Positions 1-8,009 of a stretch of 64,000 nt of DNA are shown here, one piece after another. The position numbers and the translations under genes were made by a program. This DNA comes from DATIYF01 sp035517775 (GTDB lineage Bacteria > Acidobacteriota > Terriglobia > Terriglobales > Acidobacteriaceae). Positions within the stretch are counted from its first letter, which is position 1; every line of letters starts with the position of its first letter. The stretch lies in NCBI GenBank assembly GCA_035517775.1, contig DATIYF010000025.1:28416-92415 (forward strand). The letters run 5' to 3'. The notes below the pieces were generated by a model. It was given only the letters and a program-made list of their open reading frames with translations. It did no database searches and was not told the origin of the DNA.

Positions 1-1
1 G

Positions 2-517
2 ATGTCGGGCAATGGCTTGCTGGCCGGCCTGGTGGCGATTACGGCGCCCAGCGGCTTCGTGAGCACCGTGGGCGCGGTGATCATCGGCCTGATCGCCGGG
101 GTGCTGGTATGCGTGAGCGTGGAATTCATTGACCGGATCATGAGAGTGGATGACCCGGTGGGCGCAATTTCGGTGCACGGCACGTGCGGGTTGTGGGGCG
201 TAATTTCCGTCGGGCTGTTCGCCGATGGGACCTCGAACTACGGCGGAAGCTGGAACGGCGTGGCCGGCTCGGTGCGCGGGTTGTTCTACGGCGACGCTTC
301 GCAGCTGGTGGCGCAGCTGATCGGGGTAGCGACCTTGATGGGCTTCGTATTCAGCCTTTCGTACGTCGCCAACCAGGTGATCGAGTTCTTCGTGGGCCAG
401 CGCGTCCCGGCGGCGGACGAACTGGAGGGCCTGGACATCCCCGAAATGGGGGCGCTGGGTTATCCGGAATTTGTGTTGCGTCCGGAGAGCCTGCCCGCGG
501 GAATGGCCGCCGACTGA
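2..517 (+). CDS. amt: Ammonium transporter Amt, C-terminal part (cut by left edge)
   Basis: This is the last 171 residues of an Amt/MEP/Rh ammonium channel, an inner-membrane trimer; the reading frame is open to the window edge, so the true start lies outside. The stretch DDPVGAISVHGTCGLWG (about residues 50-66 of the fragment) is the Amt signature that carries the second pore histidine (His318 of E. coli AmtB). The first pore histidine would be upstream and cannot be checked. Several hydrophobic helices follow, then a short cytoplasmic tail. A PII gene lies about 2.2 kb downstream on the same strand, the classical amtB-glnK partnership but separated here by three genes. Confidence 0.93.
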   Translation: MSGNGLLAGLVAITAPSGFVSTVGAVIIGLIAGVLVCVSVEFIDRIMRVDDPVGAISVHGTCGLWGVISVGLFADGTSNYGGSWNGVAGSVRGLFYGDASQLVAQLIGVATLMGFVFSLSYVANQVIEFFVGQRVPAADELEGLDIPEMGALGYPEFVLRPESLPAGMAAD

Positions 518-543
518 TTCGACAGCCGGTATAAGGAGAGGGA

Positions 544-1098
544 ATGATCAGCAGCTTGCATGCAGCAAACGAAGTGGTGGAAATGCCCGGGGCGCTGGGG
601 TTTCGCCCGCCCCGGGCAATCTCCACGCAGGCGCGCCAAAGCCTGCAGGAAGGGCTGACTCACCTGCAAATGGGTGAGGCGCAGGCGGCGGTGCAGGCGT
701 TTTCCGAGAGCCTGGCGTGCGCCCCGGAGTTTACCGAGGCGCACATTTTTCTGGGCATTGCCCATGCCCTGACCCACAACATTTACCCGGCACTGGACCA
801 CCTGGAGACAGCCACCAAGCTGGAGCCGGAGAGTTTTGCCGCACACTACACGCTGGCGCAGCTCAACTTCAAGCTGCGCATTCCGATCAAGGGCTATGAG
901 GAGGCGGAGCTGGCACGGCGCTGCCCCATGACGCTCGAGCAACGCAAAATGCTCACTGAACTGCTGCGCCAGGAAAAAGCGCGCGAGCGCAGCGGGATCA
1001 TGCGGCCGTGGTTCAACAAGCCCTTCCGCTGGCCGGGGTTTGTGCTGGCGGGGGGCGGGCTGGCGGCGCTCACCATGCTGCTGCTTCGGCTCCATTAG
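544..1098 (+). CDS. TPR-repeat protein with C-terminal membrane anchor
   Basis: A 184-residue protein with about three tetratricopeptide units between residues 20 and 120 (alternating helices with the AxxxFxxxL and YPALDHLExAxKLxP patterns). A single hydrophobic helix occupies the last 20 residues (PGFVLAGGGLAALTMLLLRL), so it is probably tail-anchored with the TPR face in the cytoplasm. The ATG is preceded by AAGGAG at good spacing. It starts 26 bases after the ammonium transporter and is likely cotranscribed with it. TPR proteins are binding scaffolds; the partner cannot be told from sequence. Confidence 0.75.
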   Translation: MISSLHAANEVVEMPGALGFRPPRAISTQARQSLQEGLTHLQMGEAQAAVQAFSESLACAPEFTEAHIFLGIAHALTHNIYPALDHLETATKLEPESFAAHYTLAQLNFKLRIPIKGYEEAELARRCPMTLEQRKMLTELLRQEKARERSGIMRPWFNKPFRWPGFVLAGGGLAALTMLLLRLH

Positions 1099-1132
1099 CC
1101 CGGGCGGTTTGCCTCAAGGGAGAAATTGACTC

Positions 1133-1333
1133 ATGCTTGGAACTCTGTACGCGGTGTTGCGGCAACAGCGCCTGGCCTGGTCGTGTACGATTGTGGTGGT
1201 GCTGTTCCTGCTTTTGGTTGGCCACGCGCCGGTGCTGCCCGTTCTGGCCGGCGGCCTGCTGGCGCTGGGCCTAGCCGTTTTCCGGGCCTGGCCGCATAAC
1301 TCCGGCAAAGCGGTTCTGCGCGGAGGGCGATGA
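1133..1333 (+). CDS. Small two-helix membrane protein, unknown function
   Basis: A 66-residue protein with two hydrophobic segments (about residues 16-30 and 33-49) and a basic tail. Its stop codon overlaps the ATG of the next gene (ATGA), which implies translational coupling with the antiporter. GGGAGA lies upstream of its ATG. I do not recognise a family. It may be an accessory subunit of the antiporter, but that is only inference from the overlap. Confidence 0.55.
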   Translation: MLGTLYAVLRQQRLAWSCTIVVVLFLLLVGHAPVLPVLAGGLLALGLAVFRAWPHNSGKAVLRGGR

Positions 1334-2598
1334 GTACCTCGCTGCAAATCCTGTTGTGCATCTCGCTGATTATCCTGGCGGCGAAGCTCGCGGGCGCGCT
1401 GACGGCGCGGCTGGGCCTGCCGCTGGTGCTGGGCGAACTGCTGGCGGGGGTGGTGCTGGGGCCGACGGCCATCAATCTGTGGTCGTTTTCGTGGCTTAGC
1501 CATCCCGCGACTCCCAACGGCGTTTCGGTGGCGGCAGTGTTCCACGTGCTGGCGGAAATCGGGGTGGTGCTGCTGATGTTTGTGGCCGGCCTGGAGACCG
1601 ATATCGGCATGATGCGCAAAGCCGTGGCCCCGGCGCTGTGGGCCGCGGTCGGGGGCGTGATTCTGCCGCTGGCCGGGGGCTGCCTGGTCTCGCGCGAGTT
1701 CGGGTTCAGCTGGGCGGACGCGATTTTCATTGGCACGATTCTGACCGCGACCAGCGTCACCATCACGGCGCAGACGCTGATGAATCTGGGCCAGCTGCGC
1801 TCCAAGGCGGGTTCGACGATTCTGGGCGCGGCGGTGATTGACGACGTGCTGGGCCTGATTGTGCTCTCGCTGGTGATCGCCATCGCGCCGCAACTGGCCT
1901 CGGGGCAGGCAGCTTCATGGCGTGGACTTTCCATGACGCTGGGCAAGATGCTGCTTTGCCTGATTACGATTTTCTGGCTGGGGCCGCCGATTACCCGCTG
2001 GCTGCTGCAGCAGGCGGCCCGCCTGCACGGCCACCATACGGAAACCGCTGCCGCGCTGATGATTGCCTTCGCGCTGGCCGTCGAGGCGGAGTGGCTGGGG
2101 GGCATGGCGGCGATCACCGGCGCTTACCTGGCGGGACTGTTCATTGCCCTGACCCCGGCGCAGCAGAAGGTGTCGCATGAGCTGCAGCCCATGGTGAACT
2201 CGCTGTTCGGGCCGATTTTCTTCGTATCCATCGGGCTGGAAGTGAACGCGCGGCATCTCACCGGCGGCCTGGTGTTGTTTAGCTTGCTGCTGCTGATCGC
2301 GATTGTAGGCAAGATCTTCGGATGCGGACTGGGCGCGATGGCCACGGGCTTCACCAGCCGGGAGTCGCTGATTGTCGGGGTGGGGATGATTCCCCGCGGC
2401 GAAGTGGGACTGATTACGGCGAGCATTGGGCTGGCGGCCGGGCTGGTGACAAATGACGTGTACGCGCAGGCGGTGATCCTGGTGCTGCTGACCACGCTGA
2501 TTACGCCGCCACTGCTGCGCTATGCGTTTCCCGCGAAAGGGACGGAGACAGGCGCATCGCTCAGCGCCGCGGCCGAGAACCTGGTAGCAGACGCCTGA
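1330..2598 (+). CDS. CPA2-family cation:proton antiporter (NapA/Kef-like)
   Basis: A 422-residue inner-membrane protein with about 12-13 hydrophobic helices and no soluble C-terminal TrkA domain. The motif AAVIDDVLGLIVLS at residues 168-180 carries the adjacent aspartates (171-172) that bind Na+ and H+ in electrogenic CPA2 antiporters such as NapA. PTAIN near residue 45 and the ATSVTITAQ segment at 140-148 also fit the Na_H_Exchanger family. It presumably exchanges Na+ or K+ for protons; the ion is not decidable here. GGAGGG precedes the ATG, which overlaps the previous stop. Its place between Amt and PII genes is unusual. Confidence 0.88.
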   Translation: MSTSLQILLCISLIILAAKLAGALTARLGLPLVLGELLAGVVLGPTAINLWSFSWLSHPATPNGVSVAAVFHVLAEIGVVLLMFVAGLETDIGMMRKAVAPALWAAVGGVILPLAGGCLVSREFGFSWADAIFIGTILTATSVTITAQTLMNLGQLRSKAGSTILGAAVIDDVLGLIVLSLVIAIAPQLASGQAASWRGLSMTLGKMLLCLITIFWLGPPITRWLLQQAARLHGHHTETAAALMIAFALAVEAEWLGGMAAITGAYLAGLFIALTPAQQKVSHELQPMVNSLFGPIFFVSIGLEVNARHLTGGLVLFSLLLLIAIVGKIFGCGLGAMATGFTSRESLIVGVGMIPRGEVGLITASIGLAAGLVTNDVYAQAVILVLLTTLITPPLLRYAFPAKGTETGASLSAAAENLVADA

Positions 2599-2680
2599 CC
2601 GCCGGCGAAAAGTTTTGGGTGCTCACGATTGAAGTTGGTTGGCAGGTAAACGCGGTTACTCAACTTGAGGACAAAACACA

Positions 2681-3022
2681 ATGATGACCAAAGTCGAAGC
2701 GATTATCCAACCTTCCAAGCTGGACTCGGTGAGGGCGGCCCTCGGGGAAGTAGGCGTGCAGGGAATGACCATAACCGAAGTCCGCGGACATGGCCGTCAG
2801 AAGGGCCACACGGAGCACTATCGCGGACAGGAATACGTGGTCAGCCTGCTGCCCAAGACGAAGATTGAAATTGTGGTGCCGGAGAATCTGGTGAACGGCG
2901 CGGTGGACGCCATCATCAAGTCAGCCTCGACGGGCAAAATTGGCGACGGGAAGATTTTTCTTTCCAAGGTGGATGAGGTGATCCGCATCCGCAACCAGGA
3001 GCGGGGAGCGGCGGCGCTGTAA
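2681..3022 (+). CDS. glnB: Nitrogen regulatory protein PII (GlnB/GlnK)
   Basis: A 113-residue PII protein: a cytoplasmic homotrimer that senses ATP/ADP and 2-oxoglutarate and controls ammonium uptake and glutamine synthetase. The N-terminus (KVEAIIQPSKLD) matches the family. The T-loop segment HYRGQEYVVSLLPKTKIEIV contains the uridylylation tyrosine (residue 52 here, Tyr51 if the second Met starts), and the C-terminal signature TGKIGDGKIFL is intact. Two adjacent ATGs exist (2681 and 2684); GAGG lies 10 bases before the first. Linkage to an amt gene favours a GlnK-type role; GlnB and GlnK cannot be separated by sequence alone. The 82-base gap upstream suggests its own promoter. Confidence 0.95.
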   Translation: MMTKVEAIIQPSKLDSVRAALGEVGVQGMTITEVRGHGRQKGHTEHYRGQEYVVSLLPKTKIEIVVPENLVNGAVDAIIKSASTGKIGDGKIFLSKVDEVIRIRNQERGAAAL

Positions 3023-3059
3023 CAGGCGGGAGGCGAAATTACAGGATAAGCGCGGCGAT

Positions 3060-3082
3060 GGGAGCCGGCGGGGCAGGCTCCC
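3060..3082. terminator. Inverted repeat between convergent genes
   Basis: GGGAGCC at 3060-3066 pairs with GGCTCCC at 3076-3082 around a 9-base loop, in the gap between the PII gene and the convergent CMD gene. There is no T run, so a terminator role is only suggested by position. Confidence 0.3.
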
Positions 3083-3115
3083 GAGGTCGCACCTGCCGCC
3101 AACCCGCAGGGATTT

Positions 3116-3517
3116 CTAAGTCCGATTCTTGAAACGCTCGTCTATCTCCACCTGATACCCAGCCACCATGCGGTTGGTTTCGTTGGCCATGCCGATCACG
3201 GCCATCAATTCTTTGAACATGGCATCGGTCATGCCTTTTTTTTGGGCGGAGGCCGTATGCGAGGCGATGCAGTAGTCGCACTGATTGCTCACGCTGACGG
3301 CGACGTACACCAGTTCTTTGGTCAGCGGATCGAGCGCGCCCGGCGCCATGATCTGCTTGATATCTTCCCAGGTGCGCTTGAGCGTGGCCGGATCGTGGGC
3401 GATAGCCTTCCAGAAATTATTGATCCAGTCGGTTTTGCGCGTGGCCATGATGTCGTCATACACCGCCCGCACCTCGGGGCTGGCGTCTTTGTATTCGATA
3501 AGACCAAAGATGGACAT
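3116..3517 (-). CDS. AhpD-like/carboxymuconolactone decarboxylase-family protein
   Basis: A 133-residue member of the AhpD/CMD fold. The redox motif NQCDYCIASH places Cys80, Cys83 and His87 as in AhpD-type thiol peroxidase partners, so it is probably a small cytoplasmic oxidoreductase. The start was set at 3517 because AGGAG lies 7 bases upstream and because an upstream alternative (3562) would start inside a tandem repeat. It lies 3' of hemQ on the same strand, with a repeat-filled gap between them. Two further CMD genes in this window (30111-30704 and 35432-36025) share the C-x2-C/U-x3-H spacing. Confidence 0.82.
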   Translation of the reverse strand: MSIFGLIEYKDASPEVRAVYDDIMATRKTDWINNFWKAIAHDPATLKRTWEDIKQIMAPGALDPLTKELVYVAVSVSNQCDYCIASHTASAQKKGMTDAMFKELMAVIGMANETNRMVAGYQVEIDERFKNRT

Positions 3518-3537
3518 GGGGCAGCTCCTGGGAATCA

Positions 3538-3640
3538 GCATTTGGCATTTAGCATTTGGCATTTGGCATTTGGCATTTGGCTCTTAGGGAAATTGCGGCT
3601 GCATCGTGGCACTCCCGGCCAAGCGCCAACTGCTGAGTGC
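3538..3640. repeat. Heptamer palindromic repeat element, copy 1
   Basis: Six tandem 7-base units of GCATTTG (one GCATTTA) run from 3538 to 3579. About 45 bases later come CAACTGC and TGAGTGC (3627-3640), the same family in reverse orientation, so the locus can fold as an imperfect hairpin. Related elements lie at 16046, 18143 and 58482. Confidence 0.75.
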
Positions 3641-3642
3641 GT

Positions 3643-3680
3643 TTAAACCACGAAAGACACGAAGGACCACTAAGAAACCA
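3643..3680. repeat. CACGAAGGA-type 9-mer repeat, copy 1
   Basis: Degenerate 9-base units (CACGAAAGA, CACGAAGGA, then a decayed copy) lie just after the right arm of the heptamer element and directly before the stop codon of hemQ. Similar sequence is found at 6694, 15209, 16119 and 24881. Confidence 0.6.
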
Positions 3681-4553
3681 CTAACGCGGCGCATCGGGCA
3701 GCTCGCCGGCGAGCAGTTTGCCCAGATCGGCCGCCGGGCAGCGCACGCCGACATAAAACTGCCCGAAGAGCGCATACACGGCGCTCACTTCATCGAAGCG
3801 CATTTCGTAGATCAGCTTTTTGAAGACCAGGGGATCATCGGCGAACAGGTCCACGCCCCACTCCCAGTCGTCGAAGCCGATGGAGCCGGTGATGATCTGC
3901 TTGACTTCGCCGGCGTAGCGGCGGCCGACCATGCCGTGTTCGTTCATTTGCCGGGCGCGCTCCTCGATGGGCACGGTGTACCAGTTCTTGTCTTCGCCGC
4001 GGCGGCGGTCCATGGGATAGAAGCAGAGATAGCGAGTGTGGGGAAGCTCGGGAAAGAGGCGCGGCCGCATGGCCTCCTGCTGGCGCTCGATATTCGCTCT
4101 GATCTCGCGCTTCCACTCTTCCGAGTGCGGCTCCAGGCCGCGCTCAACCAGGGCCTGGTAGATTTTCAGCGTGGATTCGTAGAGGCCCAGCTCGATGACA
4201 GAAAGGTAAGAGGTGGCGGGCTCGAGAAAGTCGCTGAACCGAAGCTGGGCAAGTTGGAGCTCGGTGCGATTCAGGTCTTCGAAAGATTCGCGGAAGTGGA
4301 CCAGCATGAGATCGCCCTTGTGGCCGAGGAGCGAGAAAAGCGCCGACTGGCCGCCGGAATTCTGCTCGAACGCAGCTAGAAGATCGGCGGCTTCTTTGGC
4401 GATCTCCGATTTTTCGGCGGCGGGGAGCGGACGCCAGGCCGGCCGGCGAAAGCGCATCATCTGATGGAGAACGCAATAGCCTTCGATGGTAAGCGGGACC
4501 GGGGGAATCGCTGCCGCCGCGGTCTTGGGATGGAGCGTACGAGTTGCTGCCAT
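3681..4553 (-). CDS. hemQ: Coproheme decarboxylase HemQ (ChdC)
   Basis: A 290-residue chlorite-dismutase-family protein. HemQ converts coproheme to heme b by two oxidative decarboxylations, the last step of the coproporphyrin-dependent heme route. The block YPMDRRRGEDKNWYTV (179-194) contains the catalytic tyrosine (Tyr179). NEHGMVGRRYAGEVKQII (204-221) contains the proximal histidine (His206), and DDWEWGVDLFADDPL plus EMRFDEVSAVY complete the HemQ signature. True chlorite dismutases carry an Arg in the distal pocket and lack this tyrosine. GAGGAA precedes the ATG. The N-terminus (residues 1-18) is an unconserved Ala-rich extension. Confidence 0.94.
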   Translation of the reverse strand: MAATRTLHPKTAAAAIPPVPLTIEGYCVLHQMMRFRRPAWRPLPAAEKSEIAKEAADLLAAFEQNSGGQSALFSLLGHKGDLMLVHFRESFEDLNRTELQLAQLRFSDFLEPATSYLSVIELGLYESTLKIYQALVERGLEPHSEEWKREIRANIERQQEAMRPRLFPELPHTRYLCFYPMDRRRGEDKNWYTVPIEERARQMNEHGMVGRRYAGEVKQIITGSIGFDDWEWGVDLFADDPLVFKKLIYEMRFDEVSAVYALFGQFYVGVRCPAADLGKLLAGELPDAPR

Positions 4554-4652
4554 GAGTTCCTCGGCATTCTATTGTAGCCGGAGAGAGGCGGGAAAGCGTG
4601 AATCAGAGCGACGAGGCACGGCCCACGTGCATCACTCTATCGGGAGGCGGAT

Positions 4653-4913
4653 ATGAAACTCAACGTCAAAGCTCTGGCCCTGACGGGCGCGATCTTCTGG
4701 GGCGCCTGTATGCTGGGCATGACTCTGGCCAACCTGGCGTGGGGAAACTATGGGCGGGAATTTCTTGAGTTTATGGCGTCGATCTATCCCGGCTACCATG
4801 CTACGCGCAGTATTGGAGAGGTCATCGTAGGCACGCTCTATGGCGCGACGGATGGGCTGATCGGCGGCGCGATCTTCGCGTGGCTCTACAACATCCTGAC
4901 CGGCGCTGCCTGA
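4653..4913 (+). CDS. Small conserved membrane protein (holin-like/DUF5676-like)
   Basis: An 86-residue protein with two hydrophobic helices (about 8-28 and 55-83). The pattern WGxxMLGMTLANLAW, then IYPGYHATRSIGEVIVG and DGLIGGAIFAWLYN near the C-terminus, resembles small proteins often labelled bacteriophage holin or DUF5676 in bacterial genomes. There is no phage context, so a lytic role is unlikely. GGAGG sits upstream of the ATG. It is convergent with the MscS gene 12 bases away. Confidence 0.6.
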   Translation: MKLNVKALALTGAIFWGACMLGMTLANLAWGNYGREFLEFMASIYPGYHATRSIGEVIVGTLYGATDGLIGGAIFAWLYNILTGAA

Positions 4914-4925
4914 GTGCGACCGCAA

Positions 4926-6038
4926 TCAGCCCGAAGAAGCGGCCTTACGGGCCGGCCCGCTGAGATTCCGCGAGAGGCCTGCTTTTTCTGAGACCTCCAA
5001 CAGCTCTCCTCTGGTTTTGGGCAGGCACTCCGGGTGCTGCTTCTGAAGAAATTCAATCAGCTTTTCGCGCACCAGGCAGCGCAGGTCCCAGGCTCTGCCG
5101 CTGTCGGTGGCGCTCATCAGGGCGCGCAACTCGAGGGTGTGTTCTTTGCTGTCGGTAACCTGCAGTCCCCAGGCCTTCTTGTCCCACAGCGAGGACGACT
5201 GCAAAATCCGCTGCAATTCCTGGCGCACCTCTTCGACCGGCACGGTGTAATCGGTGTAGAGAAATACGGTGCCCAGCAGATCGGCGCTGGTGCGGGTCCA
5301 GTTCTGAAAGGGCTTCTCGATGAAATAGGTCAAGGGCAGGACCAGGCGGCGCAGGTCCCAGACGCGGACTACGACATAAGTAGTGGTGATCTCTTCGATC
5401 CATCCGTATTCGCCCTCGACAATCACCACATCATCGAGCCGGATGGGCTGAGTGAGAGCGATCTGCACGCCGGCGATGAGGCTGCCGAAGGTCGAGCGCG
5501 CGGCCAGGCCGGCCACCAGAGCGGCGACCCCGGCGGAGGCGAACAGGCTGTCTCCGATATGGCGGATATTGGGGAAGGTCATCAGCATCACGGCCAGAGT
5601 AATGAGCCCAATCAGGATCATGGCGACTCGTTGCAGCACGCGCACCTGGGTGCGAATGCGGCGGGCGGCCAGATTATCGGCAACATTGGCGGCGTGATGG
5701 GAAAGAACCAGGTCTTCGAAGACCTCGAGCATGGTGATGGCCAGCCATCCGACCGAGGCGATAAGTCCGATCTGAATGGCATGATGCAGCGGAGCCACGA
5801 CCACGGGTGAGAGGGGCACGAAAGGGATGGCCAGAACGAGGACGAGCAAAGGGAGAACCAGGCGCGCCGGTCCCCGGCCATAGCGCAGCAGGGAGTTCAT
5901 CACCAGCTCTTTGCGGGACGCGACGCGGGATAGAACGAAGAACAGCAGGGCCTGTGCGGCAAGTCCGAGCACTATGGCGGCGGCAGCCACGCCCCCGGTC
6001 CACAGCCAATCGCGCCAATGCCCGACAAACTGTGCCAT
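4926..6038 (-). CDS. MscS-type mechanosensitive channel
   Basis: A 370-residue inner-membrane protein. Three to four N-terminal helices (about 14-38, 56-75, 85-105, 135-155) are followed by the pore-lining region (FASAGVAALVAGLAARSTFGSL, in the Gly/Ala-rich TM3 style) and by the beta domain VQIALTQPIRLDDVVIVEGEYGWIEE, both typical of MscS. The cytoplasmic domain extends to about residue 345. It releases solutes on hypo-osmotic shock. An AGGGGG stretch precedes the ATG. It appears monocistronic. Confidence 0.9.
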   Translation of the reverse strand: MAQFVGHWRDWLWTGGVAAAAIVLGLAAQALLFFVLSRVASRKELVMNSLLRYGRGPARLVLPLLVLVLAIPFVPLSPVVVAPLHHAIQIGLIASVGWLAITMLEVFEDLVLSHHAANVADNLAARRIRTQVRVLQRVAMILIGLITLAVMLMTFPNIRHIGDSLFASAGVAALVAGLAARSTFGSLIAGVQIALTQPIRLDDVVIVEGEYGWIEEITTTYVVVRVWDLRRLVLPLTYFIEKPFQNWTRTSADLLGTVFLYTDYTVPVEEVRQELQRILQSSSLWDKKAWGLQVTDSKEHTLELRALMSATDSGRAWDLRCLVREKLIEFLQKQHPECLPKTRGELLEVSEKAGLSRNLSGPARKAASSG

Positions 6039-6146
6039 CCGGCCCCCTTTTGGCGGCGAGGCAATGGCCCGTGGGTCATCCGGTGTGGATCAGGCTCTGA
6101 GCGCCGCTGCCCCTTCCGCCGACCACAAGAAGATGCCGGCCGGCGA

Positions 6147-6584
6147 TCAAAGGTTCGCCTGCCCAGCAAGCTTCTGCATAAGCTGTTGCAATTGCGAGAG
6201 AATCTGGCGCAGGGTGGTCACGGTTGTGGCGTCGGTGCGGGCCAGGCCGGCGGTCACGGGATCGCGCTGGGAGAGAATGTTTTCCAGGTCAGACTTGAAG
6301 GCGGCGTTCTGCGGCCGGTCGGCCTCCTGGCGCACGGAGTCGAAGAAGGCGTTGGAGAGATTGCGGGCCTCGCCGTAGTTCTGGCTTTCGGTCTGGCCGA
6401 GCAGGGCGAGCAGGTTGTTCTCCAGGCGGCAGACCCGGGCCACGGCCTGGACGTTGGTCAACTGCTGCTGTATTTGGGCATTGCTGTCTTGGGCGGCGAG
6501 CAATAGCTTATGTTGCGGCCAGTAACCGGCCAGAAAAACAGCTCCCAGCAAAATCACAACGAGGATGAGCAGAATTCTTTTCAT
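6147..6584 (-). CDS. Membrane-anchored coiled-coil protein, unknown function
   Basis: A 145-residue protein with one N-terminal hydrophobic helix (residues 4-21) ending near YWPQHK, then a helical, Gln-rich, largely coiled-coil region with no recognised motif. It is probably anchored in the inner membrane with the rest in the periplasm. AGAGG lies upstream of the ATG. The C-terminal segment TLRQILSQLQQLMQKLAGQ has leucine heptad character. No function can be assigned. Confidence 0.6.
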   Translation of the reverse strand: MKRILLILVVILLGAVFLAGYWPQHKLLLAAQDSNAQIQQQLTNVQAVARVCRLENNLLALLGQTESQNYGEARNLSNAFFDSVRQEADRPQNAAFKSDLENILSQRDPVTAGLARTDATTVTTLRQILSQLQQLMQKLAGQANL

Positions 6585-6693
6585 CGGCTTGCCTCTTTCG
6601 ATTGCTTATGCCCAGTCCCGACCGCGAGGAAAGCCATTCTAATACGGAACCTATGCTGGCGCTGCAGGGGAGGGGGCGGCGTTTCCTGAATTT

Positions 6694-6722
6694 CACCACG
6701 AAGACACAAGGAAGCGCGAAAG
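6694..6722. repeat. CACGAAGGA-type 9-mer repeat, copy 2
   Basis: The sequence CACCACGAAGACACAAGGAA and what follows is a decayed copy of the 9-base repeat family seen at 3643. It lies in the 263-base gap between two minus-strand genes. Confidence 0.5.
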
Positions 6723-6847
6723 AGGCTCTTGGTAAGGAATCGGCTGACGCGGCTGATTACGGGGAAAAGGAAGCGCCCGCTATCGGCCCCGAGTTTCCAT
6801 GCTGTCAGGAGCCAATAGCGGGCGACGTTAAACGCTGGATGGCAAGG

Positions 6848-7192
6848 TCAGCGCCAGCGGCCGCGGGCGACGTAGCCGTGATAGCCGTAGCCTCGCACGT
6901 AACCGCGATGAACGTAACCGCCACGATGGAAGCCGCGGTAATAGACCGGCGCGGGGCGCACCCAGACCGGCGCAGGCACATAGGGGCGAGGATAGTAAGC
7001 GACATAGGGGCGCGGTCCGTAGTAAAAGCCTGCCCGATAGTAGGGGCGCGGAACCACGGCGTAGGGGCCAAACGGGCGTACCACCGGGCCTACACCCACG
7101 GAAACCACCACCCCGGCGTGGGCCCTGGGCGGGCCTGCCACAGCCAATGCCAAACCCAATGCGGCAATCATGAGAACGCTTCTTTTCAGCAT
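6848..7192 (-). CDS. Exported Tyr/Gly/Pro/Arg-rich protein
   Basis: A 114-residue protein with a clear signal peptide (MLKRSVLMIAALGLALAVAG, cleavage probably after AHA). The mature part is low complexity, made of repeated Y-x-P-R-P-Y and RGY/HRGYV pieces. Such proteins are small secreted or envelope-associated proteins of unknown role in many Gram-negatives. The start at 7192 is chosen because AGGAAG precedes it; a longer in-frame reading from 7345 would bury the signal peptide. Nothing indicates an enzyme. Confidence 0.65.
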   Translation of the reverse strand: MLKRSVLMIAALGLALAVAGPPRAHAGVVVSVGVGPVVRPFGPYAVVPRPYYRAGFYYGPRPYVAYYPRPYVPAPVWVRPAPVYYRGFHRGGYVHRGYVRGYGYHGYVARGRWR

Positions 7193-7341
7193 GTTAGCTT
7201 CCTCCGCCTTACGCATATCTGAACCCGCTGGCAGGGGGAAAGTTGTGCGCCGAGGCGATGACCGGACGCGCCTTAGAGAATGCCTTCTTGAGTACGCTTG
7301 CCCATCTTTCAAATCGTCAGTGGCGTGAAATCGCTGGAGCT

Positions 7342-7743
7342 TCACTGACTTGCGTTCATGAATGCGTCATAGCGCTTATCGGAGTGAAGGATATGGTTAG
7401 TGAGCCAGTCGCGCAGAAAGTGCATGGTCTGAATGCTGACCATGGTGCGGCCAGCGGAGAAGCCTTTCTGCAATTGCATCACCTGATCGGTGAGCCGGTT
7501 GTGCTCGGACCGATGCGCCTCCAGGTCGGGATAGTTTTTACTCTGCATGAGCTCTTCTTCGGTCTGGAAGTGGGTCTTGGTATAGGTCACCAGTTCGTTC
7601 AGAATTGCGCCCATGACCTCGTTGGCACGTCCTTTAGTCATGGCGTCATGCAGCTCGTTAACCAACTGAAAGAGGTGCTGGTGTTGAGAATCTATCTTTG
7701 GCACGTGGACGCTATAGTTGTCCTGCCAAGCCATCAGGGTCAT
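7342..7743 (-). CDS. Bacteriohemerythrin
   Basis: A 133-residue single-domain hemerythrin, a di-iron O2-binding protein. All expected ligands are present in order: His21 (DSQHQHLF), His58 and Glu62 (THFQTEEEL), His77 and His81 (HRSEHNRL), His117 and Asp122 (LTNHILHSD). It is soluble and cytoplasmic, with no fused signalling domain, so O2 storage, delivery or sensing is likely. An excellent AGGGAGG lies 5 bases before the ATG at 7743. Confidence 0.93.
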   Translation of the reverse strand: MTLMAWQDNYSVHVPKIDSQHQHLFQLVNELHDAMTKGRANEVMGAILNELVTYTKTHFQTEEELMQSKNYPDLEAHRSEHNRLTDQVMQLQKGFSAGRTMVSIQTMHFLRDWLTNHILHSDKRYDAFMNASQ

Positions 7744-7805
7744 AAGCCCTCCCTGAAGCCTCCATCGGCAGGGATTGCGGCCAGCTTAAGCGCCCATTCG
7801 AGCCT

Positions 7806-8009
7806 CTATCGGGCGGCAACCGGCTCGCAACTCATAACCTTGCTGATCAGCGCCTTCACTTCTTCGTACTTTTCCACCACGTCAAGCGGCTCTTCGTCAG
7901 TGAAGACGAGCTGAGTGGAGTTTTTCATCTGCTTGACGCTCTGGATTGCGGCCACATTTATCAACTCCTGCATTCCAGCCGTGGTATGGACCTCGATAAA
8001 GGACGTCAT
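7806..8009 (-). CDS. FlbD-like small protein
   Basis: A 67-residue protein beginning TSFIEVHTTAGMQELINVAAIQ and ending in EKYEEVKALISKV. The beta-strand / N-V-A-x-I / beta-strand / amphipathic helix order resembles the small FlbD-like proteins common in bacteria, but no flagellar genes are nearby and the match is by pattern only. GGAGGT upstream fixes the start at 8009. It lies 62 bases upstream of the hemerythrin gene on the same strand, so the two may be cotranscribed. Confidence 0.5.
   Translation of the reverse strand: MTSFIEVHTTAGMQELINVAAIQSVKQMKNSTQLVFTDEEPLDVVEKYEEVKALISKVMSCEPVAAR

Noticed and set aside
4653..4913. Phage holin and therefore a prophage remnant
   Set aside because: Holin-like annotation of such small membrane proteins is common, but there are no other phage genes, integrase or att sites in this window.
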